Shown piece after piece: positions 34,131-47,800 of a stretch of 64,000 bases of DNA. Origin of the DNA: Onthophagus taurus (lineage: Eukaryota > Arthropoda > Insecta > Coleoptera > Scarabaeidae); assembly GCF_036711975.1 (NCBI RefSeq), contig NC_091968.1, forward strand, positions 11,470,001 to 11,534,000, given 5' to 3'. Below the pieces are notes generated by a model. That model was not told the DNA's origin, made no database searches, and saw only the letters and a list, made by a program, of their open reading frames with translations. The stretch's first letter is position 1. Every line of letters starts with the position of its first letter. The position numbers were made by a program, and so were the translations under genes.

Positions 34131-34520
34131 GTTATTAAACTCAAGAAATAAAGAGTTAAAACTATAACTAACACTAGACCTAGAACTAGAAACATTCGGG
34201 TTTAGCCGTCTTTAGAGGCGTGAGGCTAAATCCGAATATTTCTACTTCTAATACTAGTGTTAGCTTTAGTTGTACATTAGCACTATCACTAGAACTAACA
34301 CAAGACCTAGAACTAGAATCATTCGGGTTTAGCCGTCTTGAGAGACTTGCGGCTAAATCCTAAAGCCGCACGTCTCTCAAGACGGCTAAACCCGAATGAT
34401 TCTAGTTCTAGGTCTTGTGTTAGTTCTAGTTTTACACTAGCACTGTTACTATGTAAAACTAACACTATACCTAGAACTAGAATCATTTGGGTTTAGCCGC
34501 ATGTCTCTAAAGATGAAAAA
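34131..34520. repeat. CTAG-rich palindromic repeat array, block 1
   Basis: Monomers combine gtgttagttctagtttta, gttctaggtctagtgttag and cattcgggtttagccgtc in both orientations, so neighbouring units form hairpins (agccgcacgtctctcaagac next to its complement). Spacing is irregular and monomers differ by a few bases. Other blocks: 1135-1205, 36630-37000, 37370-37950 and 41163-41930. Confidence 0.8.
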
Positions 34521-34685
34521 ACTAAAACTGATAAACAATTTTTTATGCTAAATTATTTGGGTTAGCAAAAAATAAAAATCGACGTGTTTCGGCTCATGCC
34601 CTCATTTCGGCTCATGATATCTCCATTCGTTTTCAAGTTAGACAGGGGGGGTTACATATGACGCGCACTGTATACACTATATATA

Positions 34686-36428
34686 CAGTGTGTCCCAGGA
34701 TTGTGTCCCCGTAAGGAATAATTGACGATAAATTTTTGAATTCAAATTCCCTCTTTTGCAATTAAAGTCTGGATGTCAAAAAACGAAATATAACCAAGTT
34801 TTACGTCAAATGTCCTCAAAGTACCAAAGTTAACGAAAGAAGTTTGTTAACCGTTACAGGTAAAGTGGTCAAATGTGGTGGTAAAATGTTTGTTATGTTA
34901 AATTATAGCGATATGCCGAGTTTTATTAATTTAGCATATAAAAGAAAAAATGAGTTTTTCTTGGAATTTTTGTTCTAATATTCTGTTTTACAATAAAAAT
35001 AAATGATCTGAGTGAAGTAACAATTAACATTTGATAGCTTAGCTTTAGCCTATTGTCAAATATTAATTGATCATGTTTACATAAAATATTTATAGTGCAG
35101 TGCTATGGATTGGGGAACATTAGTTACAATGCAGTTTTAAGAGAATTTGAGGAAAAATTTGGATTTTTAGTAGATAAAAAAACAATTAAGAGAATTGTTA
35201 CAAAATTTTCGGAAACAGGCATTGTGGAAAATAAAAGGGAGGAAAAAAACCTTTTGGATGAACATGATGCGGGGTCGATTGTTAACAGTAACGAATGCAA
35301 TGGATTACGGTAAGGTGTCGTTAAGAAAAAGGGCAGTTCAAGTCGGTATAATTAAATCCCATTTACAAAGAATTTATCGAGAAAATAAAATATTGCTGTA
35401 TACACCAAAATTTACCCACACTATCGAATTAGGTGATAAAGCAAACCGTTTAGATTATTGTTTGTGGCTTGGGTACAAAATTTTGAAAGACAGAACTTTG
35501 TTAAAAACATAATACTAATGGAGTGGATACATCACAAAATTGTCGATTCTGGCCAAAGACTAATCCACATTATCGCATAGCTTGTAAACGTCAGTATTCC
35601 CAGAAAGTGAATGTGTGATGTGCTGTTTCGTGGGACGGTGTTATTGGACCTTACTTCATAAATGGCAATTTGAATCAGACCTATATTTGGAAATACTAGA
35701 AAATTGTTTATTTAATTATCTTCACGGCGTGGATGTAGAAATACGCAATAAATTATATTTTCAACAAGATGGTTGCGGCCCACATTCGACCATTTTAATT
35801 AGAAATTATTTAAATACGTCATTTTGAAAAAAAAGGATTGGTAGATATGGTCCGCAACCATGGCCACCAAGAAGTCCGGATTTATCTATTATGGATTTTT
35901 ATTTTTGGGGTTATGTAACAAAAAGTGTACACTGAAAATTTGAATAACAATTTAGACCATTTAAAACAAGAAATTGAAACTGTTATTAGAGAAATTCCGT
36001 TGGACCATATTAGAAAAAGTTATAAACAATGTCGGAAAACGTCTGAATTATGTGTTATTGTTGGTGGTGGTATCATTGAATAAGCTTTTATGTTAATTTA
36101 GTTTAGATCGAAAATGTTAATCTTATGATTTAAAATCTGCATTTTGCTTATATATCCTAAATTAATAAAATTCGGCATATCGCTATAATTTAACATAACA
36201 AACATTTTATCTTAATCAACTTTTGTTCTATATTGCTCAGAAAGACCACTTTACCTGCAACGGTTAACAAAGTTCTTGCGTTAACTTTGGTACTTTGAGG
36301 ACATTTGACGTAAAACTTGGTTATATTTCGTTTTACGACATCCAGACTTTAATTGCAAAAGATGGAATTTGAATTCAAAACTTTATCATCAATTATACCT
36401 TACGGGGACACAATCCGGGGACACACTG
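34686..36428. mobile_element. mariner-type DD41D element (copy M7)
   Basis: Ends cagtgtgtcccaggattgtg (34686) and cacaatccggggacacactg (36428) with arms of about 180 bp plus internal matches near 34905 and 36180 (gttatgttaaattatagcga and complement). The left flank is TA; the right flank is no longer TA. One transposase relic fills the core. Confidence 0.85.
35093..36083 (+). pseudogene. DD41D transposase relic of copy M7
   Basis: Frames 35095-35313, 35195-35512 and 35615-35827 and the stretch to 36083 give VQCYGLGNISYNAVLREFEE, KRIVTKFSETGIVENK, HLQRIYRENKILLYTPKF, LYFQQDGCGPHSTILI (second Asp) and PPRSPDLSIMDFYFWGYV (third Asp) and end CVIVGGGIIE. Counting across the in-frame stop near 35825, 41 residues separate the two Asp residues, as in M3. 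Several frameshifts destroy the first catalytic region. Confidence 0.8.
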
Positions 36429-36629
36429 ACATGGACAAAGTAAGTAGGTACGCTTTGGTTTCTATGGAAATATATTTTTGTATATTGCTTCTTAAGTGAA
36501 ATTCACTGCATAAATAAATACATAGAAATGTCAATTCTTCCAATGACGTCACAGCAAGGCTTTTGCGGGGGGATACGTTCATAACAATAGTGTTCATATG
36601 GAGTTGGATAACCTCATACAGTATGTTTG

Positions 36630-38092
36630 CTCAACGGACCTTGCACTAGACCTAGAACTAGATACATTCGGGTTTAGCCGCCTTAAGGGACGCACGAATG
36701 TTTCTAGTTCTACGTCTAGTATTAGTTACAATGCTTGTATTAGTTTTAGTTGTTATTCAACGTTAGATTATAGTATACTTCATATTGAACTAAAACTAGA
36801 ACTTACACTAGATCTAGTGTTAGTTCTGGTTTTAATTGTTATTCAGCTGTAGATTGTTGTATAATTTTCTTGAACTAAAAGTAGAACTAACACTAGACCA
36901 GAATCATTCGGATTTAACCGTAAGTCTCTTAAGACGGCTAATCTCGAATGTTTCTAGTTCTAGGTCTAGTGTTAGTTCTAGTTTTAGTTGTTCTTCAGCG
37001 TTCATTCTTCAGAAAGGAATTAAGTTGAATAGGATACGTTCGAAAATGTCGAAATTAAAAAAATCTTATTGACTTCACTTTCACTTCACAAATTGAAGTT
37101 AAATGATGCCACTTCTCTAATTAATAAAATGTGGAAGTAATAAACTTGTGGATTAATTTTAGTAACATTTTGTTTTTCACTAAATTAATTAGATTAATAA
37201 TGTTTTTATTTTTTTATAGATTTATTGCTAATTAGAAGTAAACTAGTTTAATATTATTATTGTTTAATTTTATTATTAAGCTTTAATTTAAAAATTGGTG
37301 ATAGTTATCTACTTTACCGGCATATTTTAGCGATTGAATTATTAAATGTCATTTTAAATGTTTAAACAAGAACTAGACGGCTAAACCCGAATGATTCTAG
37401 TTCTAGGTCTAGTGTTAGTTCTAATTTTACACCACCACTGAAACTATGTAGAACTAATACTATACCCAGAACTAGAAACATTTGATTTTAGCTGCACGTC
37501 TTTAAAGACGGCTAAACCCAAGTGATTCTAGTTCTAGGTATAGTATTAGATCTACATAGTAACAGGTAACAGTGCTAGTGTAAAACTAGAACTAACTCTA
37601 GACCTAGAACTAGAAACATTCGGGTTTAGGCGTGCGTTCAGTGTTCTGGTCTAAAGAAGCACCGCTAAACCCGTAACTTTCTAGTACTAGGTCTAGTGTT
37701 AGTTCTAGTTTTAATTGTTATTCAGTGGTAGATTGTTGCATACATTTCTTGAACTAAAAGTAAAATTAACACTCGACCTAGTACTAGAAAGTTTCGGGTT
37801 TAGCGGTGCTTCTTTAGACCAGAACTACCACTACCAGTTTAACCAGTAGACCAAAATCATTCGGGTTTAGCCGTAAGTCTCTTAAGACGGCTAAACTCGC
37901 ATGTTTCTAGTTCTAGGTCTAGTGTTAGTTCTAGTTTTAGTTGTTCTTCAGCGCTCATTTAACTTAATTCAGAGAGGCCTTAAGTTGAATAGGATACGTT
38001 CAGAAACGTCGAAATTAAAAAAAATCTTATTGACATCATTTATTGGAGTTAAGAAACGATTTATATCACAACTTGCAGTTAAATGATGCTAC
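36630..38092. repeat. CTAG-rich palindromic repeat array, blocks 2-3, with repeat R
   Basis: Blocks at 36630-37000 and 37370-37950 share the monomers of block 1; between them lies a partial copy of repeat R (37115-37378). Short segments aggatacgttcgaaaatgtc and gaagttaaatgatgcca recur after each block (37020-37100, 37985-38090) and again at 41930-42300. Open frames such as ELDLELDTF are translations of the repeat. Confidence 0.75.
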
Positions 38093-38540
38093 TTTGCTAA
38101 TTAATAAAATGTGGCAGTAATCAATTTGTGGATTAATTTTAGTGACCTTTTGTTTTTAACTACATAAATTAATTAGATTAATTTAGTTTAGATTAATAAA
38201 TTAATGTTTTTATTTTTTATAGATTTATTTCTAAATAGAAGCAAATTAGTTTAATATTATTAATTATTAGGTTTTAATTTAAAAATTGGTGATAGTTATC
38301 TACTTTACCGGCATATTTTTCCGATTGAATTATTAAATGTCATCATCATCACATTATCTAAATGTTTAAACAAATTTGAAAAGTTATTTATTGAAAATTA
38401 AGAAGGTATTTTAAGTTAAATTAAAGTTGATATTGTCTATTATAACTTGAAAATTCTATTTTTATAATAATTTAATTATTAAGATTTAAATTTACTTTGA
38501 GGTTAATGTTTTTTTTTTAATTTTTAGGTTAATATTTTTT
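38093..38540. repeat. AT-rich dispersed repeat R, copy 3
   Basis: Same sequence as 25458-25979 with small differences (gttatctactttaccggcat, taatttaattattaagattt). It ends about 260 bp before the forkhead gene start codon, so it lies in the promoter or 5' leader region. Confidence 0.65.
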
Positions 38541-38804
38541 TAAATTAATATTTGTTATAAATATATACAAAAAAAGAATGTTTTATAAGGGAAAAAGGAG
38601 AATTGGAGTAAAATGCGCACGCAATCTAAAAGGGGTGGATCCAATAAACGTCGAAAATTACAAAAGACAAACCTCCAGTTTAACAGAAAACGCAGTTGAG
38701 GAAAGGAGAGTGTGTCCTGGAAAATAAAAACCCACGGGTAAGTCGATCACTTTTTAAATGATCCAATTAAAAAAACCAAAACTGTCACTCGGCGTCCGCA
38801 AAAA

Positions 38805-41800
38805 ATGACGGATTTCGCGAAATCGAACGGCGGCAACACCAATAACAACAATAATAACAATAGTTACATCGTTCGCGATCGCAACACGTTTTTAAAACCA
38901 AAAGGGGGACGTTGGGGTGGACCCCATTTCTACGTTCGCACCCCTTTTGGCGCCGTCCGAAGACCGACATCTAACAGACATGGAATATCTCGAATTAGGG
39001 GTGTTGGTGGTAGTAGTACTTTACCTCAAATCGCAATCAAACGAAAAGACGAATGCGGAGTAAACGCCGAGGTACAATTTTAAACAAATAATTATAATTT
39101 CTCTTTTCTTATTTTCCATTCCAGGTTGTTCTTTTGAACGGAAATTGGGATACCTCGAATGAAATCCCAAATATCATCGCAGAAATGCACAACGTAAATG
39201 TTGAAGAGTTGCAGGGTTGTCTTCATCGCGGAGTTTCCAGCAAACACTTGAAGATGGAATCAACGGTGGATGCTTTGGGGAGTCCCATGGGGTCCGATAG
39301 CGGAATTGAAGGAGATTGTTCCGAAGGAAATTTATCGTGGTTGTTGAATTATAAAATACAGGAATTACCACCTGTACCTGGTTAGTATTTTTTTTTTGAA
39401 AAATTAAGTTTTCACTTCACAAAAACTTGTTTATTAAAATTGTAAATAAACAAAACTATGTTTATTGTTTTGTTGACATTTTCACCTGTTTTGTCAATAA
39501 TCGCTTAGAAATGTGACGTTCTTTTTGATGTTGAGGGTAAAAAAAAATCAACAACATCAAAGCTTACTAAAAAATACTTATACAATTTAAAGATTTTTTT
39601 TGTTAATTTTAGATTGTGCAATACCCGAGACGCAAACTTTTAATTTAAATCATTTCCAACCGACAAATTGCCCAACTCAAACTTTCGTTGCAACGGAACC
39701 TCCGAAACAATTCTATTTCCATCCTCAACAACAACAGCAGCAAATTCAAAACGTAAGTTATTTTAATTTTATGATAAAATTAAATTAATAATTTTTGTGT
39801 AAAGGTTTCAACTCAACAGCGACAAGAAAAATCAACCACACCATCTTCATGTCGCCTATTAGATGATGGTAAATCTCACCACAACAATTCATATCGTTAT
39901 GCTGGCCCGAAAAAGCCCCCGTTTACTTACACCGAACTCATTGAGCACGCTCTTAATGAAAAAGGAGAATTAACGGTTTCGGGAATTTATCAATGGATAT
40001 CGTAAGTATAAATGTTGATTTTTGAGGTTATCTGTAAATATTGTCTTTTATTACTACATTGGGGTTGTTGAGGTAAATCCCTGCGGAAAATGTGTTTGCG
40101 TTCTGTGTCGATAAACGGTGTCTTGGTACCGCGTGGTACCCCGTTAAAATGACCCCCGAACACGCGCCCTTGCACCCTATAAACCCCCCTCAAGCCCATC
40201 CGCTCTCACCAAGTGATGGTGCGGTGTTCACTTTCAAATGTGATTACACGATGACGCCTTAAACGTTTTCGTTTCGGTTGAGTGGAGAAAAACCGGAAAC
40301 AAGGTGCATAATGCGTTTATTGCCTCAAAAAAGGAAAAAAAGGTTTATAAAAAATTAAATGCACCTGGTTTTTTGAATTTCTTTTTTTAATAGGGTTGTT
40401 ATTGAACCGTTAAATAATCTAATTTTTTTCGGTACAAAAATAAAATAAATAAAAGTGAGTTTTTGGAGAATAGAAATAAAGGGAATTTTTCTTTTGGGGG
40501 GTTGGAAAATGGGGTGGAGACACGAACGGCGGTACCAGGCACTGATAGGACGGCACCTGTTGCACGTTTCTCTCCTAAATGGGGATTGGGTCACGAATGA
40601 CCCTCATTTCTAAGCAGACGGGGGTTAAAAAATCGGTGAAAGTTCTCAACCAATCAAATGATTTCGAATAATATCTTTTCTTTATATTTTAAAGGTTATC
40701 GATCACATAATGTTTTATACGATATTTAGGAACTTAAAGCTTATTAATGTGTGCTTCAGAAACAACATTACCTCTTAGCTTCATGTAGTAACGAAAATAA
40801 CAAGAATTGTATGCTTTTAAAAGAACAAGGAATACCGTGCCTGGAACTTCAAGATAAAAACTGGCTTTAAGATTTAATGTTTCTGGCTAACAATCATGCA
40901 GCTAGCTTTAATTCTAATTCAGCGTTAGATTGTTGTACACTGAGAGAAATGGATAGTTCTATGCACTAAAAATATACTATAAAGTACAATAGGTTTACTA
41001 CCAATAGTGACAGCGAGACGAGATTGTATTCAGTACAATAAATATAATGAATATAATACAATGAATTGCTGCATGTATAGAATGAATCTGCATGTATAAA
41101 ATTTTTTCTATAATACGATTCGTACAATCTATTTCTCTGAGTGTATACTTTACATTGAACTGATTTAGCCGTCTTAAGAGATGTCCGGCTAAACCCGAAT
41201 GTTTCTAATTCTAGGTCTAGTGTTAGTTATAATGCTAGTGTTAGTTTTAGTTTTTGTTTAGTTAAACTATGTAGTTTACTATGTAGAAATTAACACTATA
41301 CTAATAATAGATATTTTTAGTGCATAGTACAATCCATTTCTCTCAGTGTATTACTACTATAGCTACTACTATAGCCGTCTTTAGAGAGTGTTAGTCTAGT
41401 TTGACAGTAGCACTATTATCATGTAGAACTAACACTATACCTAGAACTAACTACTCTACGTCTAATGTTAGTTCTAGTGACAGTGCAAGTGCAGTTCTAG
41501 CTTTAGAACTGACACTATAGCTATAACTAGAAACATTTGGGTTTAGAGGCATGTCTCTAAAGACGGCTAAACCCGAAACTTTCTAGTACTAGGTCTAGTG
41601 TTAGTTCTAGTTTTAGTTGTTATTCAGCGCTAGATTGTTGTATACTTTTCTTGAACTGATTCGGGTTTAGCCTTCTTAAGAGACGTACGGCTAAACCCGA
41701 ATAATTCTAATTCTTGATCTAGTGTTAGTACTACTTTTAGTTGTTATTCAGTGCTAGATTGTTGTATACCTTTTTTGAACTAAAAGTAGAACTAACTCTA

Positions 41801-44800
41801 GTCCAAGAACTAGAATCATTCGGGTTTAACCGAAAGTCTTTTAAGACTGCTAAACTCGAATATTTCTTGTTCTAGGTTTAGTGTTAGTTCTAGTTTTAGT
41901 TGTTCTTCAGCGTTCATTCTTCAGAAAGAAATTAAGTTGAATTGAAAAATCTTATTTACTTTATTTATTGGAGTTAAGAAACGATTTATATCACAAATTG
42001 AAGTTAAAGGGTGCTATTTTCAATATCATATAAAACTTGTTGAGTTAATAATAAAAGATTGTAGAAAATAAGTTTTTAAAAGGAATTTAGTTGAATTAGG
42101 ATACATTCGAAAACCTCAAAATCAAAAAAATCCCATTGACTTTATTTTTTGTAGTTAACAAACGATCTATATCACGAATTGAAGATAAAAGACGGTATTT
42201 TAAAGTTTAATATAAAAATTGCCGTGTGAATAATAAAAAATTGTAAAAAAAATTTATTTAAAAGGATTTAGGTTGAATTAGGTTATGTTTGAAACGTCAA
42301 AATTGTGATTTAGTGCAAGGTCTATACTATAGAACGTAAGGTTACCCAATGCCGATTCTTCTCTCAGGGGCAAGGTGGGTCAGTGACGTAGCTGGTTCTA
42401 TGAACAACACAACACGATGCGAGGTTTAAATATTTTATATAGACTGTACCACAGTATAGGCACATATAGGCTAGTAGTATAGACTCTTAACGGTTTCTAC
42501 AGAAAAAACTAGGGCAATGATTTTCTCTCGGAAAAGAAACATTACTCGGGAACGGTTATTGATACATTTCAACAACAGGCTATCATGGAAAAATCAAATT
42601 GGTGAATCTGTTAAGGCTACTTTCAGTGGTTTAAACAGTCATTTGCCTCTACAAAATGGGGCAGTGACCAGAAAATATTAAGATTGCTCTACAGAAATAT
42701 AATTAGACCTAGATTAGAATATGGACTTTGGCTAACCATTCCAACTGCGAAGTATCAGATCTTAAGAATGGAGAGAATAGCCTATGATGCTCAACGATTG
42801 GTTTTGGGGGTACTGAAAACTACTCCTTTGAATGCACTAACAATAGAAATGGGGGAAATGCCTTTGTCAATTAGAAGAAATATTGTCGACTACTTAAATT
42901 TATCTTAAACGATATGAAAGAGCAACCAAACATTATTATTAAAACAATGGAAAGTGAACAATATGGTGATTTGAATCATATATTCCTCGCATGCAACAGA
43001 TGAGTTGGCCAGAAATATCCTGTTTGAAAAATTAATATAAAGAAAAGGTATAATTTAATCTCATTACTTGCTGATAACGGTTTAAAAATATTTATTTATT
43101 TACAATTTATGGGTACAGAAAAAGGAAAAACCAAAATGATCTGTACCACAAAAAAAAATTTACAATAAAAAAAAAGAAAACGTGTACCAAGGAAAAATGT
43201 ATAAAACAAAAAATAAAAATTATCAAAATTCAAGCGAGCAATAAAAATAAAATTAAACATGAAATGAAACAAAATGATAAAATAAAATAAAACAATAATA
43301 ATAATACAATAAAGCAAAACAAAACAATGCCTAATAGTAATCAGGCATTGTTTCACTTAACAGTAACGGCGAAATTAAACATTATTAAACACAAAAACTG
43401 AACCAACGAGATACCAAAACGTAGGAGGCAATTCGCAGACTGCATTAAAAAGTAAGCGCCTAAACGTAAAAAATGAATGCTGAAACAAATCAATATCGAG
43501 CTTATCAGTCTGGCGAGCCATTCGCAACATAGGAGAGTTTCGAAAAGCATTGGTGCGCGGAATAGGGGTACAGAACAAGAAATTAAAGCTAAGAAGACGG
43601 GGAGGTACATGAATATTGACCGAATTCAAAAGAACTGTGGAATCACACATATTGTGTAAAACCTTATAGAAGAATAATACGTCGTTACACCGGCGACGCT
43701 GTCGAAGGGGTATGGAAGATTTAAAGTTTAGATAGATCTAGATTGGATTTTTTCAATTCGGTCAATATAAATAAGATATTGGGGATTCCAAACTACAGTG
43801 CAAAAATTAAGAATATTGTAAACATATGCGAAATATAAATTTTTAGTCGCGTCAACGCTTACAAAGTAAGAGGTGGATCTCATAATGAAACCGAGCATAC
43901 GCCAAACCTTATTAACAGTAGTGTCAATGTGCTGTGCGTAGAGAAGCTTGGAATCAAGAGTCACTCCAAGGTCTCTAATAAAGGAAACACGTATTAAGTT
44001 TTCGCCAGCGATGTTGTAATCGTAATGAACAGTATTCTTCCTTCTCGAAAAAAAATAACGTTACATTTAGAGAGATTTAGGGTCAAATGGTTTTTAGTGC
44101 AAAACTCAGAAATCCTGAGAAGGTCAGTCTGCAGTCTAGAGCAGTCCATCGGAGAGGAGATACGCAGATAAAGCTTGAGATCATCTGCGTACATTAGACA
44201 TTCACAATGCTTCACAACCTTGAAAATATCGTTATCATAAAGATTAAATAGCAAGGGTCCGAGGTGGCTACCTTGAGGGACACCCGAGGGAACTGACATA
44301 GGGTCAGAGCAATATCCGTTAACAGACACAATCTGGCTCCTACCTCGCAAATATGAATCAAAATATGAAGTTTTGATAAAAGAAGGCTGTGATCCACACG
44401 ATCAAAAGCCTTGCTAAAAGCGGTGTAAACAGAATCAACTTGACAATATTGGTCAAATGACGTTAAAATATAATTTGTGTATGCTTAGTGGTTGCTCTCC
44501 ACTGACCGATTCGCAAAAAAACATGTTGTCTGGGATCGATTTTGGATTTAAGGCTAAAGAAGAGTCTGGTATAAACCAGTTTCTCTAAAACCTTACCAAA
44601 CACAGACAATATAGATATTGGGCGATAGTTAGATATAAGGTTACGACTACCGGATTTGAAAACGGACAAAATATATGTACGTTTCCAAAAGGCAGGAAAC
44701 GTACCATCATTTACAGATTTGTTAAATAAGATGGAAAGTGGTAGAGAAAGAGATTCAAAACATGATTTTATTAGGATAGGAGGAATACCATCAGTGCCTG

Positions 44801-47800
44801 GACCCTTATTTATGTTTAAAGCAATAAGTGCTTCCTCAACCTCAGACCGCTCAAAGCGCATCGGACCCAAACATGTAGTATCATTAAGGTCAGCATTAGC
44901 AGAGTGAAGTGAATTAACAGAATTAACAGAGGGAGGGACATACACCGAAGAGAAATATGTTGCGAATAGCGAGCAGACACCCTTACCGTCCCCGGCAACA
45001 GCCCCATTTAATGTCATAGGTGTAGGAATTGTATCCGCACCTTTCTTGTTTTTAATATAAGACCAAAAGTATTTAGGATTAGCTTTAATAGTGCTCTCGA
45101 CACCACCAACATACTTCCCATAGTCGCGCCGAATGAGAAACTTGGATCGCCCTCGCAATAATGAAAAAGTCAAATAATCTATTTGTTTTCCATACTGTTT
45201 CCACTTAACATGAGCCCTTCGCTTTTTTCTGATCACTCTGATAGTATCTCGCGATAACCACAACGGAAAACCATTAGTGAATTTGCGCTGGATCGGAGTA
45301 AATTTTTGAATGGCAAAATTTAAATGGTAATAAAAGAAATCAACAGCAGGGTCCACTTCACGAGTATTTAGCTCTGTATCCCAGTTAATAGTAGACAGGT
45401 ACGAATCAATGTCAGAGAAATTAGCACGTCTGAAGTTAAACACGTTAGAAGATTCAGTAGGAAGACGGTGTGGCATTTCAAACGAGCAAAAGAATTCTAA
45501 AGTGTTGTGAGCACTATCTTCAGGGATCAGAGGATGAGTGCTTAATGAAATAGAAGATATATTAGAAAAATTAGCAAGAATTAAGTCGAGAGTGTTCTGA
45601 AAGGCATTCCTGTGAAAATTGAATTGGTTGAGACCACATAATGCGAGGGCATCCAGAAACTCACTCGAACGAACAGAAGAAGTGTAGGCACCGGTTGCAA
45701 GATCGGCCGACCACCGAATTTCAGCTAGGTTAAAATCGCCACAAATCAAGAATTTGTCGTTAGGATGGTCTTCAATGATTAAATTAATTTCATTACATTT
45801 AAAATTAAGCAATGCATTTTGATCAGAGGGAGGAATATAAACGCAGCAAATGTGTAAAGTAATAGAACCGGTCCGTAGAGTAACAAACACTGCCTCAAGG
45901 TCCACAAGCCATGTTGATTGCGGAAGGACAGACAGGGAAGATGCTACCGCAATCAAAACGCCACCACCACGTACATTATTATCGGGGACGTTCGGGTGAT
46001 CACATCTGAAAACTCTGTAACAACAGGGAAAGCCTTCGGCAGAGTGAATACCTTGGTGAAGCCAGGTTTCAGCTAAGGAAATAACGTCTAAGTCTGTATT
46101 TAAAAGGCAGTTATACATATCAACCAGTTTAGTGCGAAGACCTCGCACGTTTTGGTAGTAACACGAAAGAGGAGCCATTGAACATTAACAAGTAAGTTAT
46201 AATGAAGGAGATAAGACAAATGACAAATGAAAGCTTAACAAATTAAAGCTTATCAATGTCACCCGTAGATCTTATTAAGATGAGGCGTGAGTCATCCCCC
46301 CTACGCACAAATATTTTGCAGTCACGGATCCATACCTATTTGTACTTCTTCTCCCTGGCCATCTTCTTGGTTCTCCCGAAGAGGATTTTATTCGCTTGGG
46401 TAAGATGCTCATTGATAAAAAGTTTATCCGAAATCCCATCAATGGACAAACCAGGGCCAGCATTCTTCGAAGTCGATCGTCTCCGCAACTTGGCGGCAGC
46501 AAGAAGCTGATCGCGAACAATGCGACTACAAAAACGAACCACAATTGCTTTCGGGTCCGTATTGAAAGCTCTGCCGTGACCTTGGGGAACCCAATCGATG
46601 TCGGAAGGTGAGATGGAAACATCCAAGGATTCACCAAATAGTATGTCATAATCCGTGTTCCTCTTTCCTATTCTCGCCTATCATTTTTTTTGTTATTTTC
46701 ACGTTAGCCTGTGTTTTCATTAGGTCATTCCTTTCATAATACCACATGGCAAAATAAAATATAGTAATGTTCTAATAATTTTAATGAGTTAATAATATAT
46801 ACATAAATCATAGACACTGCCGGAATGAAAGTGAAGCACTAACATCGAGACTGGAGAAGAAGAGCTAATGCTCAAACTCCAACACCTTACCCGGAAGCTA
46901 TAATCAATCAGTCAATCAATAATCTTAATTTTTCTTTGAACTGAGGTTCAAATAAAGGTAACCGTGTTCAACAGTCTTTCACGGTATAATTGTCATTTCA
47001 AAAGAAAACTAACCCAATTTAAGATCCTTTTCTGAGTTGATTGACATTTGTAAATATTATTAATATTATCACTTCCCATCCTGTTAGATTATGTAAATAA
47101 AAATTTTCGGCTCCTTGAGCCGAAAATAAAAGATACCCTTCTGAAAAGCAAAGTTTTTTATTTACATAATTTGTAAATATAACTAACCTGACCTACCATT
47201 TTTTCCAGGCTGACTGACATTTCTACACAAAACTGACCTATTTGTATAATACGATTGCGTTGGTGATTTGGTGAACGGCCAATTTTTCCATAGACATATG
47301 GTTTGATAACAACAGATGGCGCTTTAATCACATTTATTTATAATTTTAATTAATTTATAGGTACATACTGCTCAATTTATCATGAATTTCTTCATTTTCA
47401 AAGATAGTATACACTAACCCATTAAATAAATAATTTCGGGCTTCTGCCATTCTTTTTTGTTGATTTTAAATTTAAGATGACACCAAACAGCGTTTGCTAG
47501 CGGAAAAATCTTACGATTGATAAAATGGCGGCCGTCTACTAAACACGTTTGCAGTTAGGGTTGCGTTCACCAGAAATGTTGCCAACAGTTTGGTCTCCGT
47601 TTGCAAACGTTGACAGTTGGTGAACGCGCCCAATCTCTGGTGAACGCGCCCATTTCTGGTGAACGCAACGCTTAATACATATCCTATATACATTCAAAAT
47701 AAATAATAATCTCTTGATATAAATAATGAATTTTTTGAAATAAATACTATGTCACTATTAAAATAGGAAAAAGTAAAAACTTTTTGTGAGAAATATTAAA

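Larger units (their letters stand above)
33052..36614. mobile_element. MITE family E, copy 1, split by later insertions
   Basis: Inverted ends taaggttatccaactccaac (33052) and ggagttggataacctca (36614), each followed inward by a gtgacgtca / tgacgtcac site (33110 and 36545). The interior caagaaataaagagttaaaa / tgttattaaactcaagaaat matches the intact copy at 62179-62653. Element I copy 2, CTAG repeats and copy M7 account for the extra length. Confidence 0.65.
43085..46660 (-). mobile_element. LINE-B: two-ORF non-LTR retrotransposon, nearly full length
   Basis: Minus strand. The 5' end near 46650 carries the end of ORF1; ORF2 starts at 46178; the 3' end near 43085 is a taaataaatattt tail. The long, A-rich 3' part is untranslated apart from the RT tail. 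No target duplication was found with confidence. Located in the forkhead intron opposite to its transcription. Confidence 0.85.

Noticed and set aside
36598..37072. Open frames rich in Leu-Glu-Leu and Ser (e.g. ELDLELDTF, LELKLELTLDLV)
   Set aside because: They are translations of the CTAG-type repeat; the same pattern appears wherever the repeat does.
34131..37950. Regularly recurring short repeats as a CRISPR array
   Set aside because: Repeats occur in both orientations with irregular spacing and diverge gradually, there are no unique uniform spacers, and the context is an insect genome.
43096..43356. Hydrophobic Phe-rich frame resembling a membrane protein
   Set aside because: It is the complement of the A-rich 3' region of LINE-B.
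44656..44907. 83-codon plus-strand frame within LINE-B
   Set aside because: Antisense to the reverse transcriptase region.
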